64,000 bases of DNA from Arthrobacter sp. KBS0703 (GTDB lineage Bacteria > Actinomycetota > Actinomycetes > Actinomycetales > Micrococcaceae), in NCBI RefSeq assembly GCF_002008315.2, contig NZ_MVDG02000001.1, positions 4,216,001-4,280,000 of the forward strand, in the 5' to 3' direction. The translations under genes were made by a program, and so were the position numbers. This document shows, in pieces, positions 7,919 through 16,150 of the stretch. Each line of letters starts with the position of its first letter. The first letter of the stretch is position 1. A model generated the notes under the pieces. The model did not search any database. It saw only the letters and a list, made by a program, of their open reading frames with translations, and was not told where the DNA came from.

Positions 7919-10546
7919 GTGCCTACTCCGCTCAACCAGACCGTGGCCGATTCTGCGCTGCTGACAAAGTCCCTGCCGCTGGGCCTGCTGAGGGCCTTCG
8001 TCCAGTCGGAAGCCGCCGACGACGGCCTGACCCCCCAGCTGCTCGCCGAACTGAAGATCCTGGCCCGCACACCAACCCTCCTGGTGGCCTGCAATTACGG
8101 CGGTACCCTGTGCGCCGCGGAGGGGATTTCCACCGAAACGCTGCCGTTGGGCAGCGCCGCCATAGCGCTGCGTGCCCTGGCCGCGCTGCCGAATACGCAT
8201 GCGGCGGTCATCTCCGGGAGGTCGTTGCGCGATCTGGCGGCAGTGTCCAGGCTGCCCGCCGAGGTGCATCTGGTGGGCTCGCACGGAGCCGAATTCGACA
8301 TGGGATTCGCCCACGGGCTGTCCCTGGCCACCGAATCCGTGCTGCAGCAGGCCAACCAGGCCCTGATCGAATCCGTGGGCGCCTACAAGGGGATCAGCAT
8401 CGAGCGGAAGCCGGTGGCGGTTTCGGTGCACACCCGGCCGGCGTCCGCGGCGATTACCGCCAAGACGGCGAAGAAGGCCGAGGAGGTGGCCCGTGCCCTG
8501 GGACTGTTCTTCATCGTGGACGGATCGGTGCTGGACCTGTCCGTGGTGGAGCCCTCCAAAGCCCCCGCCCTTGAACACCTCCGGTCAAGGCTCGGGGTCA
8601 GCGCGGCGCTGTACGCCGGGGACGCCCTCAGCGACGAACTGGCCATGGCCACCCTCCGGGGCCCGGACATGGGGCTGTGGGTCGGCAACCAGCCGAGCCA
8701 GGCAAAGCACCGGCTGAAGGACCCCGAGTCGTTTGCCCGGGTGCTGGCAATCCTGTTTGAACTGCGGCGCGCCTGGCTGTTCGGCGAGGATGCCGTAGGG
8801 CTGGAGCGGCACTCCATGATCGGCAACGGCTCCTCCACGGCGCTGCTGACACCCGAGGCCAAGATCTGCTGGATGAGCCATCCCCTGCCGGACTCGGGCT
8901 CGCTCTTCGCGCATATCCTGGGCGGGGATGCCGCGGGCCATTTCTCGGTGGAACCGGTCAAGGCCTCGCAGGTGCTCGGCCAGAGGTACGTGGACAGCAC
9001 CATGATCGTGGAGACCCGCTGGGCGGACGTCACGGTGACAGACTACCTCGAGCCTGCCCCTGACGGGATCACCAGCCTGGTCCGCGTGCTGTCCGGAACA
9101 GGGGCGGCGCGGATCGTGTTCGCACCCCGGCCCGACTACGCCAACGCACCGTTTAGCATGGAAGCCCGCGGCAACGAGCTGCACGTCGTCGGCACCTCCG
9201 ATCCCATCGTCCTGCTGGCCCCCGGCGTCAGCTTCGCCATCACCTCCGACGGGCGGCACGCTACGGCGACAGCCGACGTCAACCTGAAGAACGGCCCGGT
9301 GGTCCTTAATCTGCGGTGCGGTGACACGGAGTCCCGTCACTCGCACGGAACGGACGAGGCGGACCGCCGTTCCGCCGTCGCGCATCATTCCCGCCGCTGG
9401 GTGCAGGGCCTGGTGCTGCCGTCCGTGAAGCCCTCCCTGGTGCGGCGCTCGGCCCTGGTGCTGCGCGCGCTGGTGCACGAGCCCACCGGCGCCGTGTTCG
9501 CGGCGCCCACCACCTCGCTGCCCGAGGGAATCGGCGGCACCCGCAACTGGGACTACCGCTACTGCTGGCTGCGGGACGGATCCATGACGGTCAACGCGCT
9601 GGTGGACCTGGGGTCCACGGCGGAGGCTGAGGGATTCCTCGGCTGGCTGAGCCGGATCCTGGCGAATGCGCCGGGCCCGGAGTGGCTGCATCCGCTCTAC
9701 TCGGTCACCGGCGCGCCGCTCTCCACGGAGGCCATCATCGAAAGCCTGCCCGGGTATGCGGGCTCGCGGCCGGTGCGGATCGGTAACGCCGCGGACCACC
9801 AGGTCCAGCTGGACGTGTTCGGTCCCATCGCAGAACTGATCCATGCGCTGAGCACGTCGCAGGGATCCCTGGCGCCCGCGCACTGGGACCTGATGGTGCA
9901 GATGGCGAGTGCCGTGCTGGCGCGCTGGCATGAGGCCGACCACGGCATCTGGGAGGCGCGCCGCGCACCGCGGCACCATGTCTACACCAAGGTGATGTGC
10001 TGGGTCACGCTGGACCGGGCCCTCCGCACCGCCGCCCGGCTCGGCCGGGATCCCGAACCGTCCTGGGCTCCCATGGCCACCATTATCCGGGACGAGGTGC
10101 TCCGCGAGGGCTGGGACGACACCGCCTCGTCCTACACCGTGGCCTACGACAGCCCCGACCTGGACGCGGCGGTCCTGCACATCGGGCTGTCCGGCCTGCT
10201 CGACGTCAACGACCAGCGGTTCCTGGACACCGTCACCGCCGTGGAGCGGGAGCTCCGCGTCGGTCCCACCGTTTTCCGGTACCGGTACGACGACGGCCTG
10301 CCGGGCCTGGAGGGCGGCTTCCACATCTGCACCACGTGGCTGATTGAGGCGTACGTGGCGGTGGGCCGCATCGCGGAGGCCTGGGACCTGTTCGACCAGT
10401 TGGTCAACCTGTTCGGACCGACGGGGCTGCTGCCGGAGGAGTACGATCCGGGCACCGAGACCCATCTGGGCAACCACCCGCAGGCCTACTCGCACCTCGG
10501 CTTCATCCGCTGTGCCCGGCTCCTGGAACAGCACCAGCGGGCGTAG
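7919..10546 (+). CDS. OtsB-like (degenerate) / GH15 trehalase-type fusion protein
   Basis: Two domains in 875 residues. Residues 1-260 resemble trehalose-6-phosphate phosphatase (HAD fold), including ISGRSLRDLA and the late YAGDALSDELAM motif. Residues 280-875 are a glycoside hydrolase family 15 domain of the trehalase/glucoamylase type, with GTRNWDYRYCWLRDGS and the likely catalytic acid region LLPEEYDPG. The GTG at 7919 is preferred because GAAGGA lies 8 bases upstream; a TTG at 7892 is the alternative. Oddity: HAD motif I, normally DxDGT, reads NYGGT here, so both catalytic aspartates are gone and the phosphatase half is probably inactive. Expected role: trehalose breakdown or recycling in the cytoplasm. 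Confidence 0.88.
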   Translation: MPTPLNQTVADSALLTKSLPLGLLRAFVQSEAADDGLTPQLLAELKILARTPTLLVACNYGGTLCAAEGISTETLPLGSAAIALRALAALPNTHAAVISGRSLRDLAAVSRLPAEVHLVGSHGAEFDMGFAHGLSLATESVLQQANQALIESVGAYKGISIERKPVAVSVHTRPASAAITAKTAKKAEEVARALGLFFIVDGSVLDLSVVEPSKAPALEHLRSRLGVSAALYAGDALSDELAMATLRGPDMGLWVGNQPSQAKHRLKDPESFARVLAILFELRRAWLFGEDAVGLERHSMIGNGSSTALLTPEAKICWMSHPLPDSGSLFAHILGGDAAGHFSVEPVKASQVLGQRYVDSTMIVETRWADVTVTDYLEPAPDGITSLVRVLSGTGAARIVFAPRPDYANAPFSMEARGNELHVVGTSDPIVLLAPGVSFAITSDGRHATATADVNLKNGPVVLNLRCGDTESRHSHGTDEADRRSAVAHHSRRWVQGLVLPSVKPSLVRRSALVLRALVHEPTGAVFAAPTTSLPEGIGGTRNWDYRYCWLRDGSMTVNALVDLGSTAEAEGFLGWLSRILANAPGPEWLHPLYSVTGAPLSTEAIIESLPGYAGSRPVRIGNAADHQVQLDVFGPIAELIHALSTSQGSLAPAHWDLMVQMASAVLARWHEADHGIWEARRAPRHHVYTKVMCWVTLDRALRTAARLGRDPEPSWAPMATIIRDEVLREGWDDTASSYTVAYDSPDLDAAVLHIGLSGLLDVNDQRFLDTVTAVERELRVGPTVFRYRYDDGLPGLEGGFHICTTWLIEAYVAVGRIAEAWDLFDQLVNLFGPTGLLPEEYDPGTETHLGNHPQAYSHLGFIRCARLLEQHQRA

Positions 10547-10583
10547 GTCCGGGACGCGCGCAGGGTGTTCCGGCTGCTACGCG

Positions 10584-11714
10584 CTAGCGGAGTCCTGCGC
10601 GGGTGGCGGAGAACATGGCCGGGGCCGGACCGTCCCCGGCGGCGAGGTCGGCCAGGATCCTGCCCACCACCGGCGTGAACTTGAAGCCATGGCCGGCGAA
10701 GCCCGCGCCGATGACCACCGGTCCGATGCGGTCCAGCACGAAGTTGTGGTCCGCGGCGGTGGTGTAGGTGCAGCTGATGTCCGCCATGTCGTCGGCATCA
10801 ACGCCGGGCAGCCAGTCCCGGGCGTAGCGCTGGAGTGCGGCCCGCTGCCGGGGTTCGGGCTGGAACGAGCGGCGGTCCGGGTCCACCACCGGCCCCACGC
10901 CGTGCCATCCCGCCTTGACGCCCTCGCCCGGGGTGAGCATGCCGTAGACGGGCGAGTACCAGCCGGCGTAGCCCTCCCCGGACCCCGGGAAGTGGTTGAA
11001 TCCGGGCCAGGCGGCGCCGCCGTCGGAAACGCCGAAGTGCGCAGGCTGCTCCTGGGTCACGGTGAGCCTCGGCACGGCCACCGTGCCCGCGAGCAGCTTG
11101 GACGTCCAGCCGCCGGCGGTGACCACCGCCTGGCGGGCTGTCAGCACCTCGGTGCGGCCGCCGTCGTCCACGGTGAGCCGCACGCCGTCGTCGAGAATCT
11201 TGAGTTCCAGAACCGCCGCATGGTGGCGGATCGCGGCCCCGTTTGCGGCGGCCAGGCGCTGGAGGGCCGGCAGCGCCGCTTCCGGATTGAGCTGCCCGCC
11301 GTCAGGCATGTACAGGACCTGCTGATCAAACCGGATGCCCCGCCAGCGCTCGCCGGCCTCGGCCAGCGGCACAAAATCCGCCTGCAGCCCGGCGCCGGCC
11401 AGCGCCGCGTGAATATCGCTGAGCCGGGGGTCGGGGCCGTGGTTTACGACGCCGGTGCGCGCCAGCAGCTGCTCCCCGCTCTCGTTTTCGAGCTCACCCC
11501 AGAGCTTGAGCGCCTCGGCCAGCATGGCGACGTACTCCGGCTCTGAATAGGCCAGGCTGAGGTTCCGCGTGGCCCCGTGCGAGGCCCCGATGCGGTGCCC
11601 CGGGCCGAACTGCTCCAGCAGGGTCACGTCCCGCCCGCGCCGGGCCAGCGCCCACGCCGCAGCGGAGCCCATGGCGCCGCCTCCGATGACTACGGTGTCC
11701 AGGGTTGGGTTCAC
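10584..11714 (-). CDS. solA: N-methyl-amino-acid oxidase, SolA/monomeric sarcosine oxidase type
   Basis: A 376-residue FAD-dependent oxidoreductase of the DAO family. The dinucleotide-binding motif VVIGGGAMGSAAAW is at residues 8-21, followed by HRIGASHGATRN, the covalent-flavin and active-site region typical of SolA and monomeric sarcosine oxidase. The C-terminal GAGFAGHGFKFTPVVG completes the FAD site. Members oxidatively demethylate N-methyl amino acids such as sarcosine or N-methyltryptophan, giving formaldehyde and hydrogen peroxide. It faces the trehalase gene tail-to-tail and lies just downstream of an AEC transporter, 25 bp away on the same strand, so the two may form a uptake-oxidation operon; that link is inferred. 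Confidence 0.85.
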   Translation of the reverse strand: MNPTLDTVVIGGGAMGSAAAWALARRGRDVTLLEQFGPGHRIGASHGATRNLSLAYSEPEYVAMLAEALKLWGELENESGEQLLARTGVVNHGPDPRLSDIHAALAGAGLQADFVPLAEAGERWRGIRFDQQVLYMPDGGQLNPEAALPALQRLAAANGAAIRHHAAVLELKILDDGVRLTVDDGGRTEVLTARQAVVTAGGWTSKLLAGTVAVPRLTVTQEQPAHFGVSDGGAAWPGFNHFPGSGEGYAGWYSPVYGMLTPGEGVKAGWHGVGPVVDPDRRSFQPEPRQRAALQRYARDWLPGVDADDMADISCTYTTAADHNFVLDRIGPVVIGAGFAGHGFKFTPVVGRILADLAAGDGPAPAMFSATRAGLR

Positions 11715-11739
11715 GGTTCCTCCGAATCGGGGTGGGTTC

Positions 11740-12666
11740 TCACGCCAGGAGCAGGGCCACGCCGATCATGGCGGGGACGGCTACGACGGTGGTGACGAGC
11801 ACGGTGTCCTTGGCGACCGTGAGGCCGGTTTTGTACCGGCTGGCCGCCACGAAGACGTTCTGGGCGGTGGGCAGGGCAGAGGTCACCACGACGGCGAACA
11901 GCGCCTGGCCCTCGAGTCCCAGGGCGAAGCGGGCAAAAATGTAGGCGATCGCCGGGTGGACGACGAGCTTGAAGGCGCTCGCAAGCAGGGCGTCAACCCG
12001 CCGTCCTTGAGCCGCCTGGAGCGGCCTGGAACCGTTCAGGCTCATGCCGAACGCCATCAGCATGGCCGGAATGGCGGCGCCGCCGATCAGGTGGATGGGT
12101 TGCAGGACCAGCGCCGGGACCTGCCAGCCGGTTCCGGCCACCGTCAGGCCAAGTGCGGAGCCCACGATCATCGGGTTTTTGAGGATCATCAGGACGAAGC
12201 GGAGCGGGGTGGTGCGGTGCGAGCTCGTGGTGGAGTCGAGGGCCATGAGGAACAGCGGCGTGAAGAACGCCAGCTGGAAGATCAGCAGGGGAGCCACATA
12301 GCTGGCGTCGCCGAGGACGTAGACGGCGATCGGAATGCCGAGGTTGGCGGAGTTCGCCAGGGAGGCGCTCATGGACGACATGAGCGATTCGGGCACGCTG
12401 CGCTTGAGCAGGAACCTGACAATGATGAAGAACAGGGCTGCAGTGGCCACGGCCCCCACCGCCGTCACCAGCAGGGGAGCGGCGAAGACGTCGTGGAGCC
12501 GGGCCTTGCTGAGCGTCTCGAAAAGCAGGGCGGGGCTGGCCACAAAGAAGGTCAGCCCGCTCAGGACCTGGCGTGCGTTCTCACCGAGGATGCCTCTCCT
12601 GCCGACGAACATGCCCACCAGGATGATGCACCAGACGACGAAAAAGCCCGCCAGGACGCCTAGCAT
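11740..12666 (-). CDS. AEC family transporter (auxin-efflux-carrier fold)
   Basis: A 308-residue protein made almost wholly of hydrophobic segments (about 10), in the two-bundle pattern of the AEC/BART superfamily. Typical sequence includes SASLANSANLGIPIAVYVLG near the first crossover and TSALPTAQNVFVAASRY near the second. Members move organic anions or amino acids across the membrane; the substrate is not visible. It begins with ATG at 12666 and ends 25 bp before solA on the same strand, so co-transcription with that oxidase is likely. Confidence 0.88.
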   Translation of the reverse strand: MLGVLAGFFVVWCIILVGMFVGRRGILGENARQVLSGLTFFVASPALLFETLSKARLHDVFAAPLLVTAVGAVATAALFFIIVRFLLKRSVPESLMSSMSASLANSANLGIPIAVYVLGDASYVAPLLIFQLAFFTPLFLMALDSTTSSHRTTPLRFVLMILKNPMIVGSALGLTVAGTGWQVPALVLQPIHLIGGAAIPAMLMAFGMSLNGSRPLQAAQGRRVDALLASAFKLVVHPAIAYIFARFALGLEGQALFAVVVTSALPTAQNVFVAASRYKTGLTVAKDTVLVTTVVAVPAMIGVALLLA

Positions 12667-12802
12667 CCGGGCGTCTCTGAAGGCTGGGGTCTACAGGGGG
12701 TGGCGTCCACCATCCCAGCCTAATCAGATTTATTCGGCGAAGGATGAGCTTGTGGCAGGGATCTCGCTATTCGGGCGGCCTGTTACGCGAAGTCCTGCGG
12801 CC

Positions 12803-13231
12803 TCAGCTGCACGTGGCGTTGTTCAGCGCGAACGGCGGGCGCATGAGACCGGCAGTGTGGCCCTCCGCGGGATCGTTGCCGATCTGGACAATCTTGTTGT
12901 CCTTGTCCACGTGGACCACTTTGGGCGTGTAGGCCTTGGCCTCATCCGTGGTCATCTGGGCGTAGGTGATCAGAATGACGATGTCGTTCTCGTGCATCAG
13001 GTGCGCGGCGGCGCCGTTGATCCCGATGACGCCGGAACCGCGCTCGCCGGCGATGGTATAGGTCTCAAGGCGGGCGCCGTTGGTGACGTCCACAATGGCC
13101 ACGAGCTCGCCAGGCATGATGTCGGCAGCGTCCAGCAGGTCCAGGTCCACAGTGACGGAACCCACGTAGTGGAGGTCCGCGTGCGTGACAGTGGCGCGGT
13201 GGATTTTGGACTTAAACATTGTGCGATTCAT
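12803..13231 (-). CDS. panD: aspartate 1-decarboxylase
   Basis: PanD makes beta-alanine from L-aspartate for pantothenate and coenzyme A. The 142-residue protein has the normal proenzyme length. The self-processing site is visible as HYVGSVT: cleavage between Gly and Ser creates the pyruvoyl cofactor. Other family motifs are [16 protein letters not shown] at the start, the ENGAR-like [11 protein letters not shown] and GINGAAAHL. Interdomain partners (panB, panC) are not in this window. It stands alone between the AEC gene and the LysR gene, all on the same strand. Confidence 0.97.
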   Translation of the reverse strand: MNRTMFKSKIHRATVTHADLHYVGSVTVDLDLLDAADIMPGELVAIVDVTNGARLETYTIAGERGSGVIGINGAAAHLMHENDIVILITYAQMTTDEAKAYTPKVVHVDKDNKIVQIGNDPAEGHTAGLMRPPFALNNATCS

Positions 13232-13290
13232 AACGTGAACAGTCTAACGCCGGGCTAGCCGTATGGCTGTGAGCCGGAACACTCCGGCCG

Positions 13291-14223
13291 CTACCCTGCT
13301 CCCGCGTCCGATTCTTCCTGGGCGGCCGCGATGGAGGCGGCTGTCGCCGCGAGGATCTCGCGTGCGGCGAGGATGGCTGGCCGCTGTGCGCTGGACCGGC
13401 GTACCGAGGTGAAGACCGTCCGGCGGGGTTTTCCCGGTAGCTCCATCAGCTGGGCGGTGGTGCCGCGGCCGGTCCACACGAGGTCCGGCATCAGCGCGAC
13501 GGCATTTCCCGACTCGATCAGGCGGATCTGGGCCTGGAGGTCTGCCGTTTCGAAGCGCACGTCCGGTTCGAAGCCGGCGCTCCTGCACGCCTGTTCGGCC
13601 CAGTGGCGGGAGGCTGCGCCGCGCGGCTCCATGACCCACGGCATCTCCGCTGTGTCCGCGAGGGACGTGACCTTGGCCCTGCCCTCCGCCTCCGGCGGCA
13701 CCGCGAGCCGGATGGCATCACTCGTCAGGCGGACGCGGTCCAGTTCCGGATAGCGGGGCGCCGCGTGGCCCGGATACTGCTCTGCAATAACGAGGTCGAA
13801 GTCCCGCGCCCACGTCTCGTGCAGGGCCGTTTCCGGTTCGCGCTGAATCATTTCGATCCGGACCTCCGGGTAGGTGCCCGTCATCCGGGTGAGGGTGTCC
13901 GGCATGAGCGCCAGGGCCGCGGACTGGAAAACTGCGATCCGGACCGTGCCCGAGACCGTGGTGAGTGACGCAGCCAGATCCGCCTCGGCCTGCTCGAGCG
14001 TCTCGAGAAGCTGCGCGGTATGGGCCACGAGGACCTCGGCCTGGGGAGTCAGCTGAACCCTGCGCCCGGTTTTCCTGAGCAATTCGACCCCCACTTCCTT
14101 CTCAAGAAGGGCCAATTGCTGGGAAACTGAGGACGGACTGTACTGCAGGGCTGCGGCCACCTCGGCGAGCGTGCCCCGGATCTTCAGCTCGCGGAGCAGT
14201 CTCAGGCGGCGGACATCGAGCAC
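13291..14223 (-). CDS. LysR-type regulator, divergent from the amino-acid permease
   Basis: A 310-residue LysR-type transcription factor. The N-terminal winged helix (residues 1-60) has the recognition helix SPSSVSQQLALLEKEVG. It is followed by the linker helix and a periplasmic-binding-protein-like effector domain to about residue 295. It is transcribed away from the permease gene, with 154 bp between the two starts, the classical LysR arrangement. An inverted repeat (gaatact / agtattc, 14266-14286) in this gap is a likely binding site. The shared leader blocks in front of permease and putA suggest its regulon includes proline or related amino-acid use. Confidence 0.9.
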   Translation of the reverse strand: MLDVRRLRLLRELKIRGTLAEVAAALQYSPSSVSQQLALLEKEVGVELLRKTGRRVQLTPQAEVLVAHTAQLLETLEQAEADLAASLTTVSGTVRIAVFQSAALALMPDTLTRMTGTYPEVRIEMIQREPETALHETWARDFDLVIAEQYPGHAAPRYPELDRVRLTSDAIRLAVPPEAEGRAKVTSLADTAEMPWVMEPRGAASRHWAEQACRSAGFEPDVRFETADLQAQIRLIESGNAVALMPDLVWTGRGTTAQLMELPGKPRRTVFTSVRRSSAQRPAILAAREILAATAASIAAAQEESDAGAG

Positions 14224-14265
14224 TGGCTGTTCCTTTGGGTAAAGCGAATGAGTGGATGAACTGAC

Positions 14266-14325
14266 GAATACTGTTCAGAAGTATTCACTTTATCTAATGC
14301 AATGTTGCTTGCATACTGATCAGAG
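14266..14325 (+). promoter_or_regulatory. operator/leader blocks shared with putA
   Basis: An inverted repeat with 7-bp arms (14266-14272 and 14280-14286) overlaps the first of three sequence blocks: TGTTCAGAA (14272-14280), CTTTATCTAATG (14288-14299) and CATACTGAT (14312-14320). The same blocks at identical spacing are found in front of putA (16062-16110). The element is probably the control site for the permease and perhaps for the divergent LysR gene. Confidence 0.6.
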
Positions 14326-14377
14326 TTACCCCCATCACAGGGCGGATGATGGGGCCGCATCTAAGCAGGAGTCCCTG

Positions 14378-15838
14378 ATGACCATTAAAGATCCCACCCA
14401 GTCTGTGATGCGGCGCAAGCCCATTGATGACATCGAAGTAGAGAACAAACACAGCGGGCTGTTCAAGTCCCTTGGGCTGTGGCAGCTCACGGCCATCGGC
14501 GTCGGCGGCATTATCGGTGTCGGCATCTTTTCGTTGGCCGGGCTCGTGGCCCACGGCAGCGAGGACACCCCCGGCGTCGGGCCGGCCGTACTGTTTTCCT
14601 TCCTGATCGCCGGCCTGGCGTCGGCGGCCGCCGCGCTCTCCTATGCCGAATTTGCCGGCATGATCCCGCGCGCAGGCTCGGCCTATACGTACGGATACGT
14701 CGCCCTTGGGGAGGTCATTGGCTGGTTCATCGGCTGGGACCTTCTCCTGGAGTACATTGCCATTGTGGCGGTGGTGGCCATCGGCATCTCCGGCTACTTC
14801 GACGCCTTCTTGTCCGGAATCGGGATCCATATGCCCGCCTGGATGACGTCCACGGTGGACGAGGGCAAGGGCGGAATCGTCAACATTCCCGCGATCATCG
14901 TCTGCCTTATCGTGACCTGGATCCTGTCCCGCGGCACCAAGGCGTTCGGCCGGTTTGAACTCGTGGCCGTGGCCATCAAGGTGGTCCTGATCATTTTCAT
15001 CATCGGATTGGGCATTTTCTACGTCGACACCAACAACTACAATCCGTTCATGCCGAGCGGCTTCGGCCCCGTGGTGGCAGGTTCGGCCACCGTGTTCTTC
15101 GCCGTGTTCGGCTACGACGCCATGAGCACCGCGGCGGAAGAGGCTACCGACGGCAAGAAGCACATGCCCAAGGCCATCATCCTCTCCCTCATTGTGGCCA
15201 TGCTCCTTTACGTGGCTGCCACTTTGGTGCTGACCGGAATGCAGAATTACCAGGACATCGACCCTAAGGCCGGGTTCGCATCCGCCTTCACCTCGGTAGG
15301 GCTGCCCGTGATCGCCACTATCATTTCCGTTTTTGCGGTCCTTTCCATCCTCACGGTGATGCTGACGTTCCTCCTGGGTGTCACCCGCGTCTGGTTCTCA
15401 ATGAGCCGCGACGGCCTGCTCCCGGGCTGGTTCGCGAAAACGGACCGGCACGGCACGCCGCAGCGCGTCACCTGGATCGCCGGCATCACTTCAGCTTTCC
15501 TGGCGGGCGTCTTCCCCATTAAGGAGGTCGCGGACCTGACCAACATCGGCATCCTGGCCGCGTTCGTCGTCGTCTGCCTCTCGGTCATCATCTTCCGCTA
15601 CAAGAAGCCCGACGCCCCGCGTACCTTCCGGCTCCCGCTGATGCCGTTGGTGCCGGCCTTCGGCATCCTGTCCTCCGGCTTCCTCATGACCCAACTTCCC
15701 TTCGCCACCTGGGTGCGGTTCGCCATCTGGCTGGTCATCGGCCTGGCCATCTACTTCGGCTACGGACGCAAACACTCGCTGATGAACCCGAACAGCCCGC
15801 GGCATGAAGAGGCGGTGGAGATGCACACCCCCGTGTAA
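14378..15838 (+). CDS. APC-superfamily amino-acid permease
   Basis: A 486-residue transporter with about 12 hydrophobic segments. The N-terminal GLWQLTAIGVGGIIGVGIFS is the TM1 signature of the APC superfamily, followed by AGLASAAAALSYAEFAGMIP (TM2) and FFAVFGYDAMSTAAEE (TM6/cytoplasmic edge), as in cationic amino-acid transporters. I chose ATG 14378 because AGGAG lies 6 bases upstream and the 42 residues encoded upstream in the same frame are regulatory DNA. It imports an amino acid by proton symport or exchange. The substrate is uncertain; the shared control blocks with putA make proline or a related amino acid a reasonable guess. Confidence 0.9.
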   Translation: MTIKDPTQSVMRRKPIDDIEVENKHSGLFKSLGLWQLTAIGVGGIIGVGIFSLAGLVAHGSEDTPGVGPAVLFSFLIAGLASAAAALSYAEFAGMIPRAGSAYTYGYVALGEVIGWFIGWDLLLEYIAIVAVVAIGISGYFDAFLSGIGIHMPAWMTSTVDEGKGGIVNIPAIIVCLIVTWILSRGTKAFGRFELVAVAIKVVLIIFIIGLGIFYVDTNNYNPFMPSGFGPVVAGSATVFFAVFGYDAMSTAAEEATDGKKHMPKAIILSLIVAMLLYVAATLVLTGMQNYQDIDPKAGFASAFTSVGLPVIATIISVFAVLSILTVMLTFLLGVTRVWFSMSRDGLLPGWFAKTDRHGTPQRVTWIAGITSAFLAGVFPIKEVADLTNIGILAAFVVVCLSVIIFRYKKPDAPRTFRLPLMPLVPAFGILSSGFLMTQLPFATWVRFAIWLVIGLAIYFGYGRKHSLMNPNSPRHEEAVEMHTPV

Positions 15839-15870
15839 CCAGCTGCTGTCTAAATGAGTTGCGCACTCTC

Positions 15871-15986
15871 GACGACGGCGATGCCACCCCCGTCCGGCTC
15901 CGACAGGCCCGATGCCACTCCCTGGGCGGCATCGCCGTCGTCTTCACCGCCAGCCATCGCCACCCGGTTTCCGCCGGGTGGCGATG
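15871..15986 (+). terminator. two tandem hairpins between permease and putA
   Basis: First hairpin: perfect 15-bp arms, gacgacggcgatgcc at 15871-15885 and its complement at 15928-15942, with a 42-base loop. Second hairpin: 13-bp arms at 15955-15967 (catcgccacccgg) and 15974-15986 with a 6-base loop, followed by gtgttt. The second has good terminator form. Together they separate the permease and putA transcription units. Confidence 0.7.
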
Positions 15987-16061
15987 GTGTTTAAGGGGAC
16001 TTTGCCCGATTTTCCGAACGTTCGGGCGGAAATTTGAGCGTTCGGTTTTTCTAACCTGTAT

Positions 16062-16115
16062 TGCTCAGAAAAGATCGCTTTATCTTATGTTACTGCAGGC
16101 TCATACTGATGAGTG
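16062..16115 (+). promoter_or_regulatory. putA leader blocks matching the permease leader
   Basis: TGCTCAGAA (16062-16070), CTTTATCTTATG (16078-16089) and CATACTGAT (16102-16110) match the permease leader with the same spacings (8 and 12 bases between blocks). The possible ATG at 16109 falls inside the last block, which argues that translation of putA begins downstream at 16151. Confidence 0.6.
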
Positions 16116-16150
16116 AGACGGTCCCCACCAGTGAAAGAACGAGTAAAGCT

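Noticed and set aside
8585..10534. Long minus-strand ORF of 649 codons opposite the OtsB-GH15 gene
   Set aside because: High GC content leaves long open frames antisense to real genes. The + strand has clear conserved domains and the antisense product is low-complexity and unlike any family. The same applies to the antisense frames at 16181-17989 and 32697-34790.
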